Notes: generated by a model not told the origin, from the sequence alone. Shown: positions 1 to 9,600, counted from the stretch's first letter. The stretch: 64,000 nt of DNA from Parapedobacter pyrenivorans (GCF_014636865.1 NZ_BMER01000001.1:484718-548717); one strand, 5' to 3'. Translations and numbers: made by a program.

Positions 1-913
1 CACCTCTTCTTAGCACACTGTTTTTACATTCGTAGTAAAGAAATACGTACCTGCCCGTCCCCCATCCCCACACATCTTCAGCAAGAATATGCTCGGATTC
101 GTTAAAGGCAAATACATGGCAGTTGTCTGCGTAGGTGTTTAATACATTGCCATCTGACAAAACCTCATACCCGGCATTAAAGCCCGAGCACCTCCGGTAC
201 GTCAGGTTTTTGCTAAACTCGGTCACCCACACGGAGTGGAGGGCATTACCCGCTTTGATACCCTCGAAGTTGATATATTCACAACGCCTGATCTCAATCA
301 CATGGTTAATTTTTACTTGACCGTCAAAAAACGCCTTGCCTATATTTTCAGCCCGTATCGTGATGTTTTGTTCGGCCGTACCTTTTAGGGCTTCGATTTT
401 CATATTCGTGTAAGTACCTTCAAGCAACACCACCGTGTCTCCCGGCTGTACATCACCGATGATAGCGGCCAATGAACCGGGCGTATTCCTTCGCCAGCCG
501 GTGCCATTGCCGTCCGGCGATACCCATAATTTCTTTGACTGCGGGTACACTTCTCCGTCATCGGGTACGCCTTCAACGGTAATCGTCACTTGGGCTTTTT
601 GTTGCGTTTCGGTATCTTTTACATGGATGGTGGCGGTGCCGCCTGATTTGCCCGTTATCGTGATCCGGTTTCCGTCCAAGTCGGCGGCTGCCACCGCTTC
701 ATTGTCAACACTTACCGCATAACTTCCGCTACCTGCAGTGATGCTTATCACGTGGCTTTCACCCGTCATTATATCGACTCCTGTCTGACTAAGTACCAGA
801 TCGTTGTGTATCGGATTTTCCGAAACCTTATCTTTACAGGCTCCTAGCAGCACCATTAAAAATAGGGCTACTATACCTGAAAACTTCGTTTTTTTTTCGA
901 AAATCGCTTTCAT
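1..913 (-). CDS. Ig-like / beta-helix surface lipoprotein (partial, runs off left edge)
   Basis: Reading from the ATG at 913 gives 304 codons with no stop up to the window edge, so the C-terminus is missing. The N-terminus is a lipoprotein signal with lipobox LLGAC (Cys26). Residues about 40-115 look like a bacterial Ig-like domain (VSVDNEAVAA, then GGTATIHV). From about 128 the pattern WVSPDGNGTG, then PGDTVVLLEGTYT, matches the start of right-handed parallel beta-helix proteins such as polysaccharide lyases and NosD-like repeats. The ATG overlaps the stop of the upstream ADP-ribosylglycohydrolase gene (ATGA, 910-913), which suggests translational coupling. By context it is the last visible member of a SusCD locus and probably binds or cleaves a glycan outside the cell. 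The enzyme class cannot be decided because the catalytic part is off the window. Confidence 0.8.
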   Translation of the reverse strand, partial: MKAIFEKKTKFSGIVALFLMVLLGACKDKVSENPIHNDLVLSQTGVDIMTGESHVISITAGSGSYAVSVDNEAVAAADLDGNRITITGKSGGTATIHVKDTETQQKAQVTITVEGVPDDGEVYPQSKKLWVSPDGNGTGWRRNTPGSLAAIIGDVQPGDTVVLLEGTYTNMKIEALKGTAEQNITIRAENIGKAFFDGQVKINHVIEIRRCEYINFEGIKAGNALHSVWVTEFSKNLTYRRCSGFNAGYEVLSDGNVLNTYADNCHVFAFNESEHILAEDVWGWGTGRYVFLYYECKNSVLRRG

Positions 914-2457
914 AAATCATCCTCATTAACATTAGTGATCCTTCCCACATGCGCTGGTGGCCAAGTTCCCGGTTCTTTCCAAATCGTCATATCTTCATAT
1001 ATTTCATGGTCCTCTAATTTCCGGGTGGGTTTTCCAATTCCCGCTTTAACAAATTCCGAGGCAAGGTTATTTAACGCCGGAAAGTCACTGCCGTAAAAAA
1101 CATTGTTGACGATTTTCCAGTATCCACTTAATGCGCGAACAGATTTTTCCCATGATTTGGCGTCCTGCCTGCTAACTTCGGCGGCCATATCCAAACAAAT
1201 TGCGAGATAGGCGCCCCGTGCCTGCAGACGCCGGTCGGTGCTGCTGATATTTTCTATTACTTCCTCGCGTAAATCGTCGACTAGCGTCTGATACTGCGCC
1301 TCGTTATCGTGCAATCTGGCCACCGGTTCAGGCCTTTCGGTGGGGATACGGTACGAGAGAATACCCCCGGCCCGGAATCTCGTCCCTCCATTATGCTCGT
1401 TGACTGTTTCGAAAAGATCCATCAACCGATCGGCAAAACTGGTCATCGTTTCGTCCATCAGCATATGTTCACGTGTGGTGTTCGCATAGCGATCCACAAT
1501 TTGCCACCCTTGGCTCATCATCCACCGATATCCTTTCACCGCTCCCAATATGGTTCCGGCTGTCGCCGCGTTGCAGTCGGCATCCCATCCAAAATTGAAC
1601 GCGTATTCGATGGTCTTTGCAAAATCACCATTGCCATATAGCAATGCCGCAACGACAGCGGCAGCATTAAGACCGTACCCATTATACGATTCGATCCACG
1701 TATCCTGTTTATATTTTTCGTGAATCAATTCCCATGTCTTCGGCCAATCATCGGGGTGCTGTCGCTGCCAGTCGCCCACATCTCGGGCTATGTCACGGAT
1801 GATACTTTTTTCATCCAGAGCAGCAATGCCCCATTGGATGATTTCCCGGATATCATCTTCAATAAATGCCGCGGCAATCATTGAACAGAAAAACTGCGTG
1901 GCTTGGGCCGATTCCTGACCGATGGCTACCTGTGTGTAATGCAGCCCTATCTTAGATGCTGTCTGGGGCATTCCTGGGGCTAACAAGGCAAATGTTTCAC
2001 TGAGAAACTGTCCCGAGAGGTTGAAGGAGCTCCACGGATTAATGGACGCATAGCCCGTGAGCGGAGGTTCAATCCCGATATCCATCAAGTGGCGGGCATA
2101 ACGGTTCGCGCTCCAAATGTTTCGATTGATGCGCTCACGCCATAGTTGGGCTACTTCCGGATACGGTATGCGAATCTGCCCGGTTTTTTGCATCTGGTAA
2201 ATGTATACCCACTCAAAATCGGTATCGTCATCGGTCCGGGCGCCTTCGGGAAGAGAGGGCACGTAGCCACTCACGTCGCCCGGTTGTTCGATAAACGTGA
2301 ACTCGTAGGGCAAGCCATTCAACACGCCAAGATTTTGCCCTAATAATCCTCCACGGATCTTATCGGTGACTTGCTCCGACGGTATTACGATTTCTTGGGT
2401 AAGAGCCATTTTAACGGAGAGGATCAGTAAAGGCAATAAAATAATGGCTTTTCTCAT
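910..2457 (-). CDS. Exported ADP-ribosylglycohydrolase-family protein
   Basis: 515 residues with an N-terminal signal peptide (about 1-20), so it acts in the periplasm or at the surface. The body matches the ADP-ribosylglycohydrolase (DraG/ARH) fold: GGLLGQNLG at about 37-45, the metal-binding TDDDT at 75-79, and WDADCNAATAG at 291-301, equivalent to the second DxD-type magnesium site. Both metal sites are present, so it is probably an active hydrolase. Classical ARHs remove ADP-ribose from proteins in the cytosol. This one is exported and sits between susD and a beta-helix lipoprotein, so its natural substrate is more likely a glycoside or riboside delivered by the SusCD system; that is inference. 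About 150 residues after the fold are not recognised. Confidence 0.85.
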   Translation of the reverse strand: MRKAIILLPLLILSVKMALTQEIVIPSEQVTDKIRGGLLGQNLGVLNGLPYEFTFIEQPGDVSGYVPSLPEGARTDDDTDFEWVYIYQMQKTGQIRIPYPEVAQLWRERINRNIWSANRYARHLMDIGIEPPLTGYASINPWSSFNLSGQFLSETFALLAPGMPQTASKIGLHYTQVAIGQESAQATQFFCSMIAAAFIEDDIREIIQWGIAALDEKSIIRDIARDVGDWQRQHPDDWPKTWELIHEKYKQDTWIESYNGYGLNAAAVVAALLYGNGDFAKTIEYAFNFGWDADCNAATAGTILGAVKGYRWMMSQGWQIVDRYANTTREHMLMDETMTSFADRLMDLFETVNEHNGGTRFRAGGILSYRIPTERPEPVARLHDNEAQYQTLVDDLREEVIENISSTDRRLQARGAYLAICLDMAAEVSRQDAKSWEKSVRALSGYWKIVNNVFYGSDFPALNNLASEFVKAGIGKPTRKLEDHEIYEDMTIWKEPGTWPPAHVGRITNVNEDDL

Positions 2458-2535
2458 CTGTTACTTGTTTTAATGGGTTATATAACATGGGCATAGCCGC
2501 GTGCCAATACCAATCAACACGAGTACCTTTAGCCA

Positions 2536-2558
2536 CTCTCGAGCACGTAGCCCGAGAG
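2536..2558 (-). other. Stem-loop between susD and the ADP-ribosylglycohydrolase gene
   Basis: CTCTCG (2536-2541) and CGAGAG (2553-2558) form a perfect 6 bp stem with an 11 base loop. A second GC-rich hairpin (GGGGC/GCCCC) lies nearer the susD stop, around 2575-2592. Neither is followed by a T-run in the minus direction. They look like processing or partial-termination elements within the operon rather than a full terminator. Confidence 0.4.
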
Positions 2559-2610
2559 CGACCAAGGTAACGGTAGGGGCAAACGGCCCCCTTATGCGCG
2601 TTTACGTTTG

Positions 2611-4191
2611 TTAGTCGTAACCCGGATTATTTTCTGTAATGCCACTATTACGCTCGATTTCTGCATGCGGTAATGGGAATACCAAGTGCTTGTTGACATC
2701 AAATTGTACCGGAGAAGCCAGATATGTACTGAACTCATTGTCGTCGCCCGTCCAGCCCGACAGATTGATATCGCCTCCTACGTGCCAGCGTTTTAGATCC
2801 CACCAGCGGTGCCCTTCGCCAGCCAGCTCCACAAAGCGCTCGTCGCGAATCCACCCCATAATAGTACCGGCGTTGGTTTCAGTTGCCGGGTGCGCTGCAG
2901 GTACCGTTCCGTCACCGTAGCCCGAGGCTTGCGCCCACGTCCTCGCACGCTCCCGTATGTCGTTAACATGCCCGATCGCCGCGGCTGCGTTTCCGCCTTT
3001 CAGTGCCGCTTCTGCTGCCAACAGCTTCACATCGCCATAACGGAGAATCCGCTCGTTATTTGCAGAACCTCCATGCATCGGGGGCAGTTCGTTGACGCCG
3101 TCAGGCTTGTTGTACTTCTGGAAGATTCGTCCTTCCACGCCGTCCTCTGGATTCAAAAAAACGTCGATACGAGGGTCTGTACCAAATGCTGACAGCAACT
3201 TTTCCGTAACGAGGTATCTGGTATTTGTTGCATCGTTAAAGTCACCACGCCCGGCAACCTCCATCATAAATCCCCGGAATACGCTCATGTTTTCAACACC
3301 CCGCCATCCACCATCATGGGCGAGGTTTAAGTTATTTCCACCTCCATTGGGCCTCGTCGCCTGCAGTTCGTACAGGGATTCCGCATTGTTTTCGGTCGCC
3401 GCGGTAAAATTGTGTAAGTAGTCCGGTACCAATACCGCTGTGATTGCATTGAAGTAAGTCAATGCCTCCTGATAATCGCCGGTGGTTCCAGTATAATTAC
3501 CACGAAACACTAAGGCTTTAGTCAACAAGCCCCGGACGGCATTCTTGGTAATTCTTCCCCTATACATTTCCGGCCAGCTTTCGGGAACTTTTGTAAGTGC
3601 GCTTTGCAGATCAATAATCACCTGCGAAAGCACATCGATCGCCGGACTCTTGGGCGTATTTGTTTCGGCTTCCGTCTGCAAGCGTTTTGTTACCAATGGG
3701 ACGGAACCAAATATATTAAACAACTTATAATATTGGTAAGCGCGAAAAAATAACGCCTCACCTTCCATCATAGCAATCTCCTCGGCGCCATCAAATCCAG
3801 TATAATCAACATTATTGATTCTGTCGATCACTACGTTGGCCCGGGCTATCCCTTTATAAGCCGACGTGAACGCAAACTGCAATCTTGAATTATTGGGGTT
3901 CAGCGAGCCATCAAACAGTTCGAAGAACGTATTGGTTCCCCGGCTTTCGGTCAGGTCGTCGCCCGGTAATAACCACATACCACTTATCCAACCGTTATAA
4001 CCGGTCGCCGAAAAATGGTAGTCATCGTATATGGTTGCATAGACGCCCGCAAGGGGGCCTCGGAAATCCCTAGCCGACGAAAAATAGCTCAATTCAGTCG
4101 GGCTAAAGGGCGCTTGGTCAACGAGGGATGGGTCGCAGCTGCTCATCGTGATCCCAATGGAACAGAAAACGAATATTAAATATTTTTTCAT
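2611..4191 (-). CDS. SusD/RagB-family nutrient-binding outer-membrane lipoprotein (locus 1)
   Basis: 526 residues. The start is the ATG at 4191 (MKKYLIF); an upstream in-frame TTG at 4200 would add only three residues. The signal peptide ends in a lipobox (MSSC). The N-terminal part with FFRAYQYYKLFNIFGSVPLVT and the C-terminal DERFVELAGEGHRWWDLKRW motif are SusD hallmarks, the latter being the conserved end of the SusD-like domain. It should sit on the cell surface, cap the adjacent SusC barrel and bind the glycan substrate. It follows susC by 42 bases on the same strand, so the two are almost certainly co-transcribed. The ligand cannot be read from the sequence. Confidence 0.95.
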   Translation of the reverse strand: MKKYLIFVFCSIGITMSSCDPSLVDQAPFSPTELSYFSSARDFRGPLAGVYATIYDDYHFSATGYNGWISGMWLLPGDDLTESRGTNTFFELFDGSLNPNNSRLQFAFTSAYKGIARANVVIDRINNVDYTGFDGAEEIAMMEGEALFFRAYQYYKLFNIFGSVPLVTKRLQTEAETNTPKSPAIDVLSQVIIDLQSALTKVPESWPEMYRGRITKNAVRGLLTKALVFRGNYTGTTGDYQEALTYFNAITAVLVPDYLHNFTAATENNAESLYELQATRPNGGGNNLNLAHDGGWRGVENMSVFRGFMMEVAGRGDFNDATNTRYLVTEKLLSAFGTDPRIDVFLNPEDGVEGRIFQKYNKPDGVNELPPMHGGSANNERILRYGDVKLLAAEAALKGGNAAAAIGHVNDIRERARTWAQASGYGDGTVPAAHPATETNAGTIMGWIRDERFVELAGEGHRWWDLKRWHVGGDINLSGWTGDDNEFSTYLASPVQFDVNKHLVFPLPHAEIERNSGITENNPGYD

Positions 4192-4233
4192 TACAATCAA
4201 TTTTTTAAAGCGTAATACATGGACTATATCCGA

Positions 4234-7200
4234 TTAAAATCTCGCATTCAACCCCATCGTAAATGTTTTCGGCAAAGGAAACGCGTCATTCACCGGGTCC
4301 AGCGTGCTCCATCGGTGCAGGTAGATGTTATTATGCCCTCCTACAAATACCCGCAAGGAGCTGACGGTGTTTCCTAGCGCTGTTAACGCCGAATTTTGCA
4401 GCGAGTAACCCAATTGCCACGTGTTTAATCGGAAGAACGAGGCGTCTTCGACCCATCGGTCGGACATTCGGTTGTTGCCGGCAGGATCCCCCACAACCGC
4501 CCTTGGAACGTCGGTGTTTGTATTCGTCGGTGTCCACCGGTCGACTGTCGTCGCCAACTGATTATGTACCCCTGACATGCTTTCGAACCGTCGTCTTGAG
4601 GAGTTTACCTTATCCACATCGCCTTCGCCATAAAAGTTCACAACCAGGTCCAATCCCTTCCAGCCTAAATTAAGGTTAACGCCATACGTGTATCCCGGCA
4701 GTACGTTACCGATTTCCGTACGGTCGAAATCGTTAATCCGCCCATCAGGTGTAGTGCTATAGAAGCGTTCCTCATCGGTCGGATTGCCGTGTACGTCCAA
4801 AAAGTACATGTCCCCTGGCGCCACATGGCTGACGTTGGTAACGAGGTTGTCCGGCGTATTGGCAAAATGTTCATCGATTTCCTGCTGGGTTTGGAAAATA
4901 CCACCAGCCTTATATCCCCATATCGTGCCAATGGAGCGCCCTTCTTCAATGCGCACCACATTGTCGGCGTGTCTTCTATGCAAACCGGAAATCAGCAAGG
5001 GTTGGTCATTGTACAACTTGGTAACCATATTGGACACGAAGCTGATATTTCCTGAAATGCCATAATTAAATGCACCAGCTCTATCTTTGAAGCCCACCAA
5101 GAGGTCGACACCTTTATTCTCCAGTTCGCCGATATTGAATAACGGGTTGCTTGTTCCCACAGAAAGCGGCAAGCTCACCGTCTGAAGAATACCACTCGTG
5201 ATTCGCCTGTACCACTCCGCAGTAACGTTTAGCCGATTATTTAACAGCAGCGCGTCAAAACCGACATTAACCGTGGAAGCTACTTCCCAGGACAGACTTG
5301 GGTTTGGAAAGTCATTGACCGTTGCACCTAACTGCATGATGCCAATCGCATCTCCGTTGCCCGATCCCCAACGATAAGTGGTCGAACCCGTATTCACCCG
5401 CGACAGGAAAGCGTATCTGCCAACCGCCGCCTCGTCATTTCCAGCCTCTCCCCAGCCCCCGTGAATTTTAAGGTCATCTACAAATTCTACATTGAAAAAC
5501 GGTTCACTGCTGATACGCCAAGCACCGGAAACTGCATAGAAGTTACCCCACCGGAAGTCGCGCGCGAATCCATTACTCGCATCCCTACGCATGGATACAT
5601 CCAAGTAGTATTTGGAATTATAGTGATAGCTGGCCCTTCCCACCATACCGAACCAGAAACGGTGGTTCCAACTGTAAAAGCTGTTATTGTTGGCCAGGTC
5701 TCCCCCCCAACCCGTATATCTTGGGTTTTCAGGAATGTTGGTTATATTATCGGAATTAAGGTTTACCGTCTCCCGCCGGTGGCGCTGATCCTGCACGCCG
5801 GCGACTACGTTCAAGTGATGTTTACTCGCAAATATTTTGGTATAGCTTGCTGTAAAATCAGTCTGGTAATTAAATGAGTTATTGATCCGATGTTCAATCC
5901 TTGCCTGGCTATTTGGTGCATTAGGATACTGTAGCCGAGGGTCCTGGCCGACTGGCCTGAACAGGTTTGTAATCACCATCTGATCCAGCCCCCATCGGTC
6001 CTGCGAAGTATAATCCAGGTTCAAGCTGCCGCGGAGAACGAGTCCCTTCAGTGGCGTGAGTTCCACATATAGCTGACCAAAATTCCGTTCGAGGTCAAAA
6101 TACGGCGTATTAAAATCTGCCAACGCCGCTAAATTCTCGATCGACGCCTGGCCGTATTTTTTCAGGCCCTGCCACGTCGTTCCGAGTCTGTACGGATCAA
6201 TAACCGTTTCGTATCCCGACGGGTGAGAACCGTAAATGGGCTGCCAGGGTGGCGCATATGCCAATGCCTCGAGATCTCCTCCATAATTCGTAGACGTCTG
6301 GTTGGTGTATTTGTAATTCACTCCGACCTTAGCCCAGTCTGTAGCCTTGACATTCAGGTTAATTGCTCCTGTATAGCGTTTCAAACGGTTTTTGTTGATA
6401 CCGCCATTTTGATCAAAATAGCCGCCTGAAAGGTAATAGTCGACCCGTGGCGTGGCACCGGACACCCGTAGGCTGTGATTCTGGTTCAATGCGTTCCGGT
6501 CAACCAATTCTTCCTGCCAGTTATATGTAGTACGGTCAGCGATATAATACGGACTTTCCGGATCAAATTGCGGATTAAAGCTGGTCAGCCTGACCGCATC
6601 ACTCGGTTCATCACGGCCATAGAGGTTTCTGGCAATACTAACGTCAGGATTCCGGCTGTTCTCGTACATCTCACGAGCAATGTCAACAAACTGCTCTGTG
6701 GCCAGCATGTCGAATGTAGGCATGTTCTGTACCGCCATATTGGCATCAAATTCAATGATAGGCCGATCCGATTTTCCACGCTTGGTGGTAATCAATACAA
6801 CCCCATTAGCGGCCCTACTACCATATATTGCTGCTGCGGATGCGTCCTTAAGTACCGATATCGATTCAATGTCGTTCGCGTTGATAAGGTTAAAAATATT
6901 AGGTGGAGTCCGAAGCGATCCGGAGCTGATCACGTCTTCGTTTCCGTCTCTCGGCGGTTCAAATAGCTGGCCATCTACTACGTATAGTGGCTGCGAAGCG
7001 CCATTCCAGGTACCGACGCCACGCACGAAAATTTGCGGGGCCTCATTAGGGTTTCCGCTAACGGGGGCAACCCGGACACCTGTTGTATGTCCCTGCAGCG
7101 CAAACTGAGGGGATGCCTGCGGTATCCTACCGATGTCAGCAGCAGTGACGGTCGAAATAGACCCTGTCAAATCGCCCCTGCGCCGTTCACCGAAACCTAC

Positions 7201-7851
7201 TACGACTACTTCATCCAAATCACTAAGAGAAGGTGTCATAGTCACGTCGACACTGGTTTGAGCCTGTCCGACAGTTATCTGTTGATTTTCAAATCCCAGC
7301 AATGAAAACATTAACGTTGTGCTTTGGGATGGAACAACCATCCGGAACCCCCCGCTCGCATCGGTAGCAGTGACGATGGTCGAGTTTTCTACCCGCACCG
7401 TAACCCCTTCCAGGCGCTCCCCCTTGCTACTGGTTACTTGACCAGATATTTGCCGTTGCTGTGCGTTTTTTGGTTCGGCGCCGGACAGGATTTTCTTCGA
7501 AATGATGACGTAGTTGTCACGGATGATATAATCCAACGATAGCCCGTCAAAACACTGTTCTAGTACCTCGGCTAAATCCGCATCGCTCGCGTTCACGGTG
7601 ATACGGGGCGTATTGAAAAGTGCACCGGCATCATAAAGAAAATTGTAACCGCTTTGTCGCTTAATCTCCTTAATAACTGTAGTTAGCGAAACATTATCGC
7701 GGTTAATCGTCACTTTCTGACCGAATGCAAAAACACTAACGTGAATGCATATAATCAGTGTAATTGAACATAGTCGCATGAGCCAAGGTTTGCATATATT
7801 GGTTGACGTACATGTACGTCCATTTGCTGTAATTTTTTTATACATTTGCAT
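4234..7851 (-). CDS. SusC/RagA-family TonB-linked outer-membrane transporter with STN domain (locus 1)
   Basis: 1205 residues. Order: signal/membrane segment to about 44, STN (secretin/TonB short N-terminal) domain about 47-118, carboxypeptidase-regulatory-like beta-sandwich about 134-206, TonB-box-like DEVVVVGFG at 213-221, plug domain (PLYVVDG and SVLKDASAAAIYGSRAANG), then a 22-strand-type barrel ending in an aromatic residue (LNARF). It imports oligosaccharides using TonB energy. The STN domain is the part that talks to FecR anti-sigma factors, and a FecR/ECF sigma pair lies directly upstream, so this transporter probably also signals substrate binding to switch on its own locus. An internal Met at codon 3 is an alternative start. 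Confidence 0.96.
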   Translation of the reverse strand: MQMYKKITANGRTCTSTNICKPWLMRLCSITLIICIHVSVFAFGQKVTINRDNVSLTTVIKEIKRQSGYNFLYDAGALFNTPRITVNASDADLAEVLEQCFDGLSLDYIIRDNYVIISKKILSGAEPKNAQQRQISGQVTSSKGERLEGVTVRVENSTIVTATDASGGFRMVVPSQSTTLMFSLLGFENQQITVGQAQTSVDVTMTPSLSDLDEVVVVGFGERRRGDLTGSISTVTAADIGRIPQASPQFALQGHTTGVRVAPVSGNPNEAPQIFVRGVGTWNGASQPLYVVDGQLFEPPRDGNEDVISSGSLRTPPNIFNLINANDIESISVLKDASAAAIYGSRAANGVVLITTKRGKSDRPIIEFDANMAVQNMPTFDMLATEQFVDIAREMYENSRNPDVSIARNLYGRDEPSDAVRLTSFNPQFDPESPYYIADRTTYNWQEELVDRNALNQNHSLRVSGATPRVDYYLSGGYFDQNGGINKNRLKRYTGAINLNVKATDWAKVGVNYKYTNQTSTNYGGDLEALAYAPPWQPIYGSHPSGYETVIDPYRLGTTWQGLKKYGQASIENLAALADFNTPYFDLERNFGQLYVELTPLKGLVLRGSLNLDYTSQDRWGLDQMVITNLFRPVGQDPRLQYPNAPNSQARIEHRINNSFNYQTDFTASYTKIFASKHHLNVVAGVQDQRHRRETVNLNSDNITNIPENPRYTGWGGDLANNNSFYSWNHRFWFGMVGRASYHYNSKYYLDVSMRRDASNGFARDFRWGNFYAVSGAWRISSEPFFNVEFVDDLKIHGGWGEAGNDEAAVGRYAFLSRVNTGSTTYRWGSGNGDAIGIMQLGATVNDFPNPSLSWEVASTVNVGFDALLLNNRLNVTAEWYRRITSGILQTVSLPLSVGTSNPLFNIGELENKGVDLLVGFKDRAGAFNYGISGNISFVSNMVTKLYNDQPLLISGLHRRHADNVVRIEEGRSIGTIWGYKAGGIFQTQQEIDEHFANTPDNLVTNVSHVAPGDMYFLDVHGNPTDEERFYSTTPDGRINDFDRTEIGNVLPGYTYGVNLNLGWKGLDLVVNFYGEGDVDKVNSSRRRFESMSGVHNQLATTVDRWTPTNTNTDVPRAVVGDPAGNNRMSDRWVEDASFFRLNTWQLGYSLQNSALTALGNTVSSLRVFVGGHNNIYLHRWSTLDPVNDAFPLPKTFTMGLNARF

Positions 7852-7893
7852 TAGGTTTAATACTATTGGTAACTCGATTTATTGAACTCCCGC

Positions 7894-7910
7894 AACCGTT
7901 CTTAACGGTT
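7894..7910 (-). other. Small perfect hairpin upstream of susC (locus 1)
   Basis: AACCGTT (7894-7900) and AACGGTT (7904-7910) pair perfectly around a 3 base loop. It lies between the candidate fecR terminator and the susC start, 43 bases or more upstream of the ATG. It may be a leader element or a protein-binding palindrome. Confidence 0.35.
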
Positions 7911-7913
7911 ACG

Positions 7914-7949
7914 AAAAGGTGGTAAACGCTGGAACGTTTGCCGCCTTTT
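7914..7949 (-). terminator. Candidate intrinsic terminator after fecR
   Basis: Read on the minus strand, AAAAGG at 7949-7944 pairs with CCTTTT at 7919-7914, and the inner GG and AAACG pair with CC and CGTTT, giving a long stem with two mismatches and a 6 base loop. It begins 18 bases after the fecR stop. The short T-run makes it a moderate terminator. It would separate the sigma/fecR unit from the susCD unit, as is usual when the sigma factor acts on the susC promoter. Confidence 0.5.
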
Positions 7950-7967
7950 ATTATTTAGGCGTATTCG

Positions 7968-9161
7968 CTATCTCATGACTACAATGGTACCTCCTTCCAT
8001 TTTATAATGCAGTAATCCAGTATCTTCAAGTGCATTCATCAATTCCTCTACATTAGTTAATCTGGGGATGCTGCCCCCGATTCGTTTACCTGCCATTCCA
8101 TCCAAATATTCGATTTCTACGTCATACCAGCGACTCACCTTTTTCATCACTTCACTGATCTCTTCATCCGAAAACACGAAGAGGTTGTCTTTCCATGACA
8201 CCATTTCTTCGGGATCGACGTGGATCACTCGTCCTCCCTTCTCGCTTTCGGTGCTCACCAACTGTTGTCCGGGTTTCAGCATAATGCTATTCTGAGCATG
8301 TTGTATTTCAGCTTCTCCCACGAACGATACTTTCACACGACCATCTACCAGTGTAGTCTTGGTGGTCAAATCATCCGAATAAGCCGATACGTTAAATTTG
8401 GTGCCAACCACCTCAATTTGCTGCATCTTCGTATCAACGACAAATGGCCACTCGGCGGCATGTTCAACTTCAAGGTAGACTTCGCCACTGACGGTAATTT
8501 CTCGCTTTTTGCTGTTAAAGCGAATAGGGTAACTTACCGTTGATGCAGCATTTAGCCACAATTTGCTTCCATCGGGTAACACCACTTGATATTGCCGCCC
8601 CTTAGGCGTAATGATTGTATTTTCCAGCGATTCGTCAGTACTTGAATGGGCTTTATCGGTATAATATATTGTTCCGTTCTGAAGACTGATCTGGATTCCA
8701 TCTTCAGTGGCCAGTGCGCCGTTGTCCATACTATCCAAGTAGATAGTTCGGCCGTCTGCCAAACGAAGTAGCGGCTTATCCGTTGGTGTTGTAGTTACCG
8801 TCCGCATTTCCTTCGCATAAGAAGTGTCGCCACCAAACAGTATGTCGCCCTTAAACACCCATAAACAAATCGCTGCCAACAAAACCGCAGCAGCGCCATG
8901 CCACCACCTCGGAAGCCTTAAGGGTGATTTCCGACGATGCACCCCTCGGTAGGCATGCGTGATACGTCTGTATAAGGCGTCAGCATCCAGCTGCAGGCTA
9001 TCGTCCGCATTGGTAGTTTCCAATAGCTTGGTTAACAAAGATTGCATTTCAGGACTCTCACCACGGGCAACCACATAGTCCAACAATTCCGTCAATTCGG
9101 GTTTGTCAATTTGTCCCGAGGTATATTTCACAATCAGTTCTTGTAACCTGTCTTTCTCCAT
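7968..9161 (-). CDS. FecR-family anti-sigma factor / transmembrane regulator
   Basis: 397 residues from the ATG at 9161 (MEKDRLQ); a GTG at 9179 would add six residues. Layout: short cytoplasmic N-terminal part that holds the sigma factor, one membrane segment at about 86-104, a periplasmic FecR domain (LPDGSKLWLNAASTVSYP at about 200, then GEVYLEVEHAAEWPFVV), and a C-terminal DUF4974-type domain (VSRWYDVEIEY, then PRLTNVEELMNALE) that receives the signal from the STN domain of the SusC-type receptor. It is encoded between the ECF sigma gene and the STN-bearing susC, so the signalling chain is SusC to FecR to sigma factor. The 439 base gap to the sigma gene is unusually long for such pairs. 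Confidence 0.93.
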   Translation of the reverse strand: MEKDRLQELIVKYTSGQIDKPELTELLDYVVARGESPEMQSLLTKLLETTNADDSLQLDADALYRRITHAYRGVHRRKSPLRLPRWWHGAAAVLLAAICLWVFKGDILFGGDTSYAKEMRTVTTTPTDKPLLRLADGRTIYLDSMDNGALATEDGIQISLQNGTIYYTDKAHSSTDESLENTIITPKGRQYQVVLPDGSKLWLNAASTVSYPIRFNSKKREITVSGEVYLEVEHAAEWPFVVDTKMQQIEVVGTKFNVSAYSDDLTTKTTLVDGRVKVSFVGEAEIQHAQNSIMLKPGQQLVSTESEKGGRVIHVDPEEMVSWKDNLFVFSDEEISEVMKKVSRWYDVEIEYLDGMAGKRIGGSIPRLTNVEELMNALEDTGLLHYKMEGGTIVVMR

Positions 9162-9600
9162 ATATCGGTCAGATAGCACGCCACTGAGTGGCTCTCTTTA
9201 TAGGTAATACGTTTGACGTACCTGCGCGGGTAGTCAGAATTTATTTTTTTCAAACGAGCAGGTAATAAATACGTCGTCTCGTACTTTTCTCCGTCCAAAT
9301 GGATCTTTCCATCCATTATCGGTAATCAGAACGACGGCAAAGGGTTTTTTTAATACGTATCCCCCACCTCCCCAAACGAACGGACTCATCAGGCACAAAG
9401 CCGACAATACCTTTGGTGCCATCGGTATCTACAGAGACATACTTTTTATCGCCATAGTTCCATAACTGCTTGTATCTCATTCTTCCGGTACCGGTATGAC
9501 GGCTTATTCCGTCGGGCCTTTTTAGGGTAATACGGATCAGCTACCAGTATGGGTAGGAAGTGTTATAAATTACGGAATTGCCTTGAAAGGCTTAGGTAAA
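9162..9600. other. 439-base gap between sigma factor and fecR with broken coding traces
   Basis: No intact gene. On the minus strand a 54-codon ORF (9480-9316, beginning MRYKQLWNYGDKKYV) is followed in other frames by two overlapping short ORFs (from about 9422 and from 9316, the latter running into fecR). Their amino acid composition is protein-like, as if one longer reading frame had been broken by frameshifts. I do not recognise the family. It may be a decayed gene inserted between sigma and fecR, or chance ORFs in an untranslated spacer. Confidence 0.3.
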
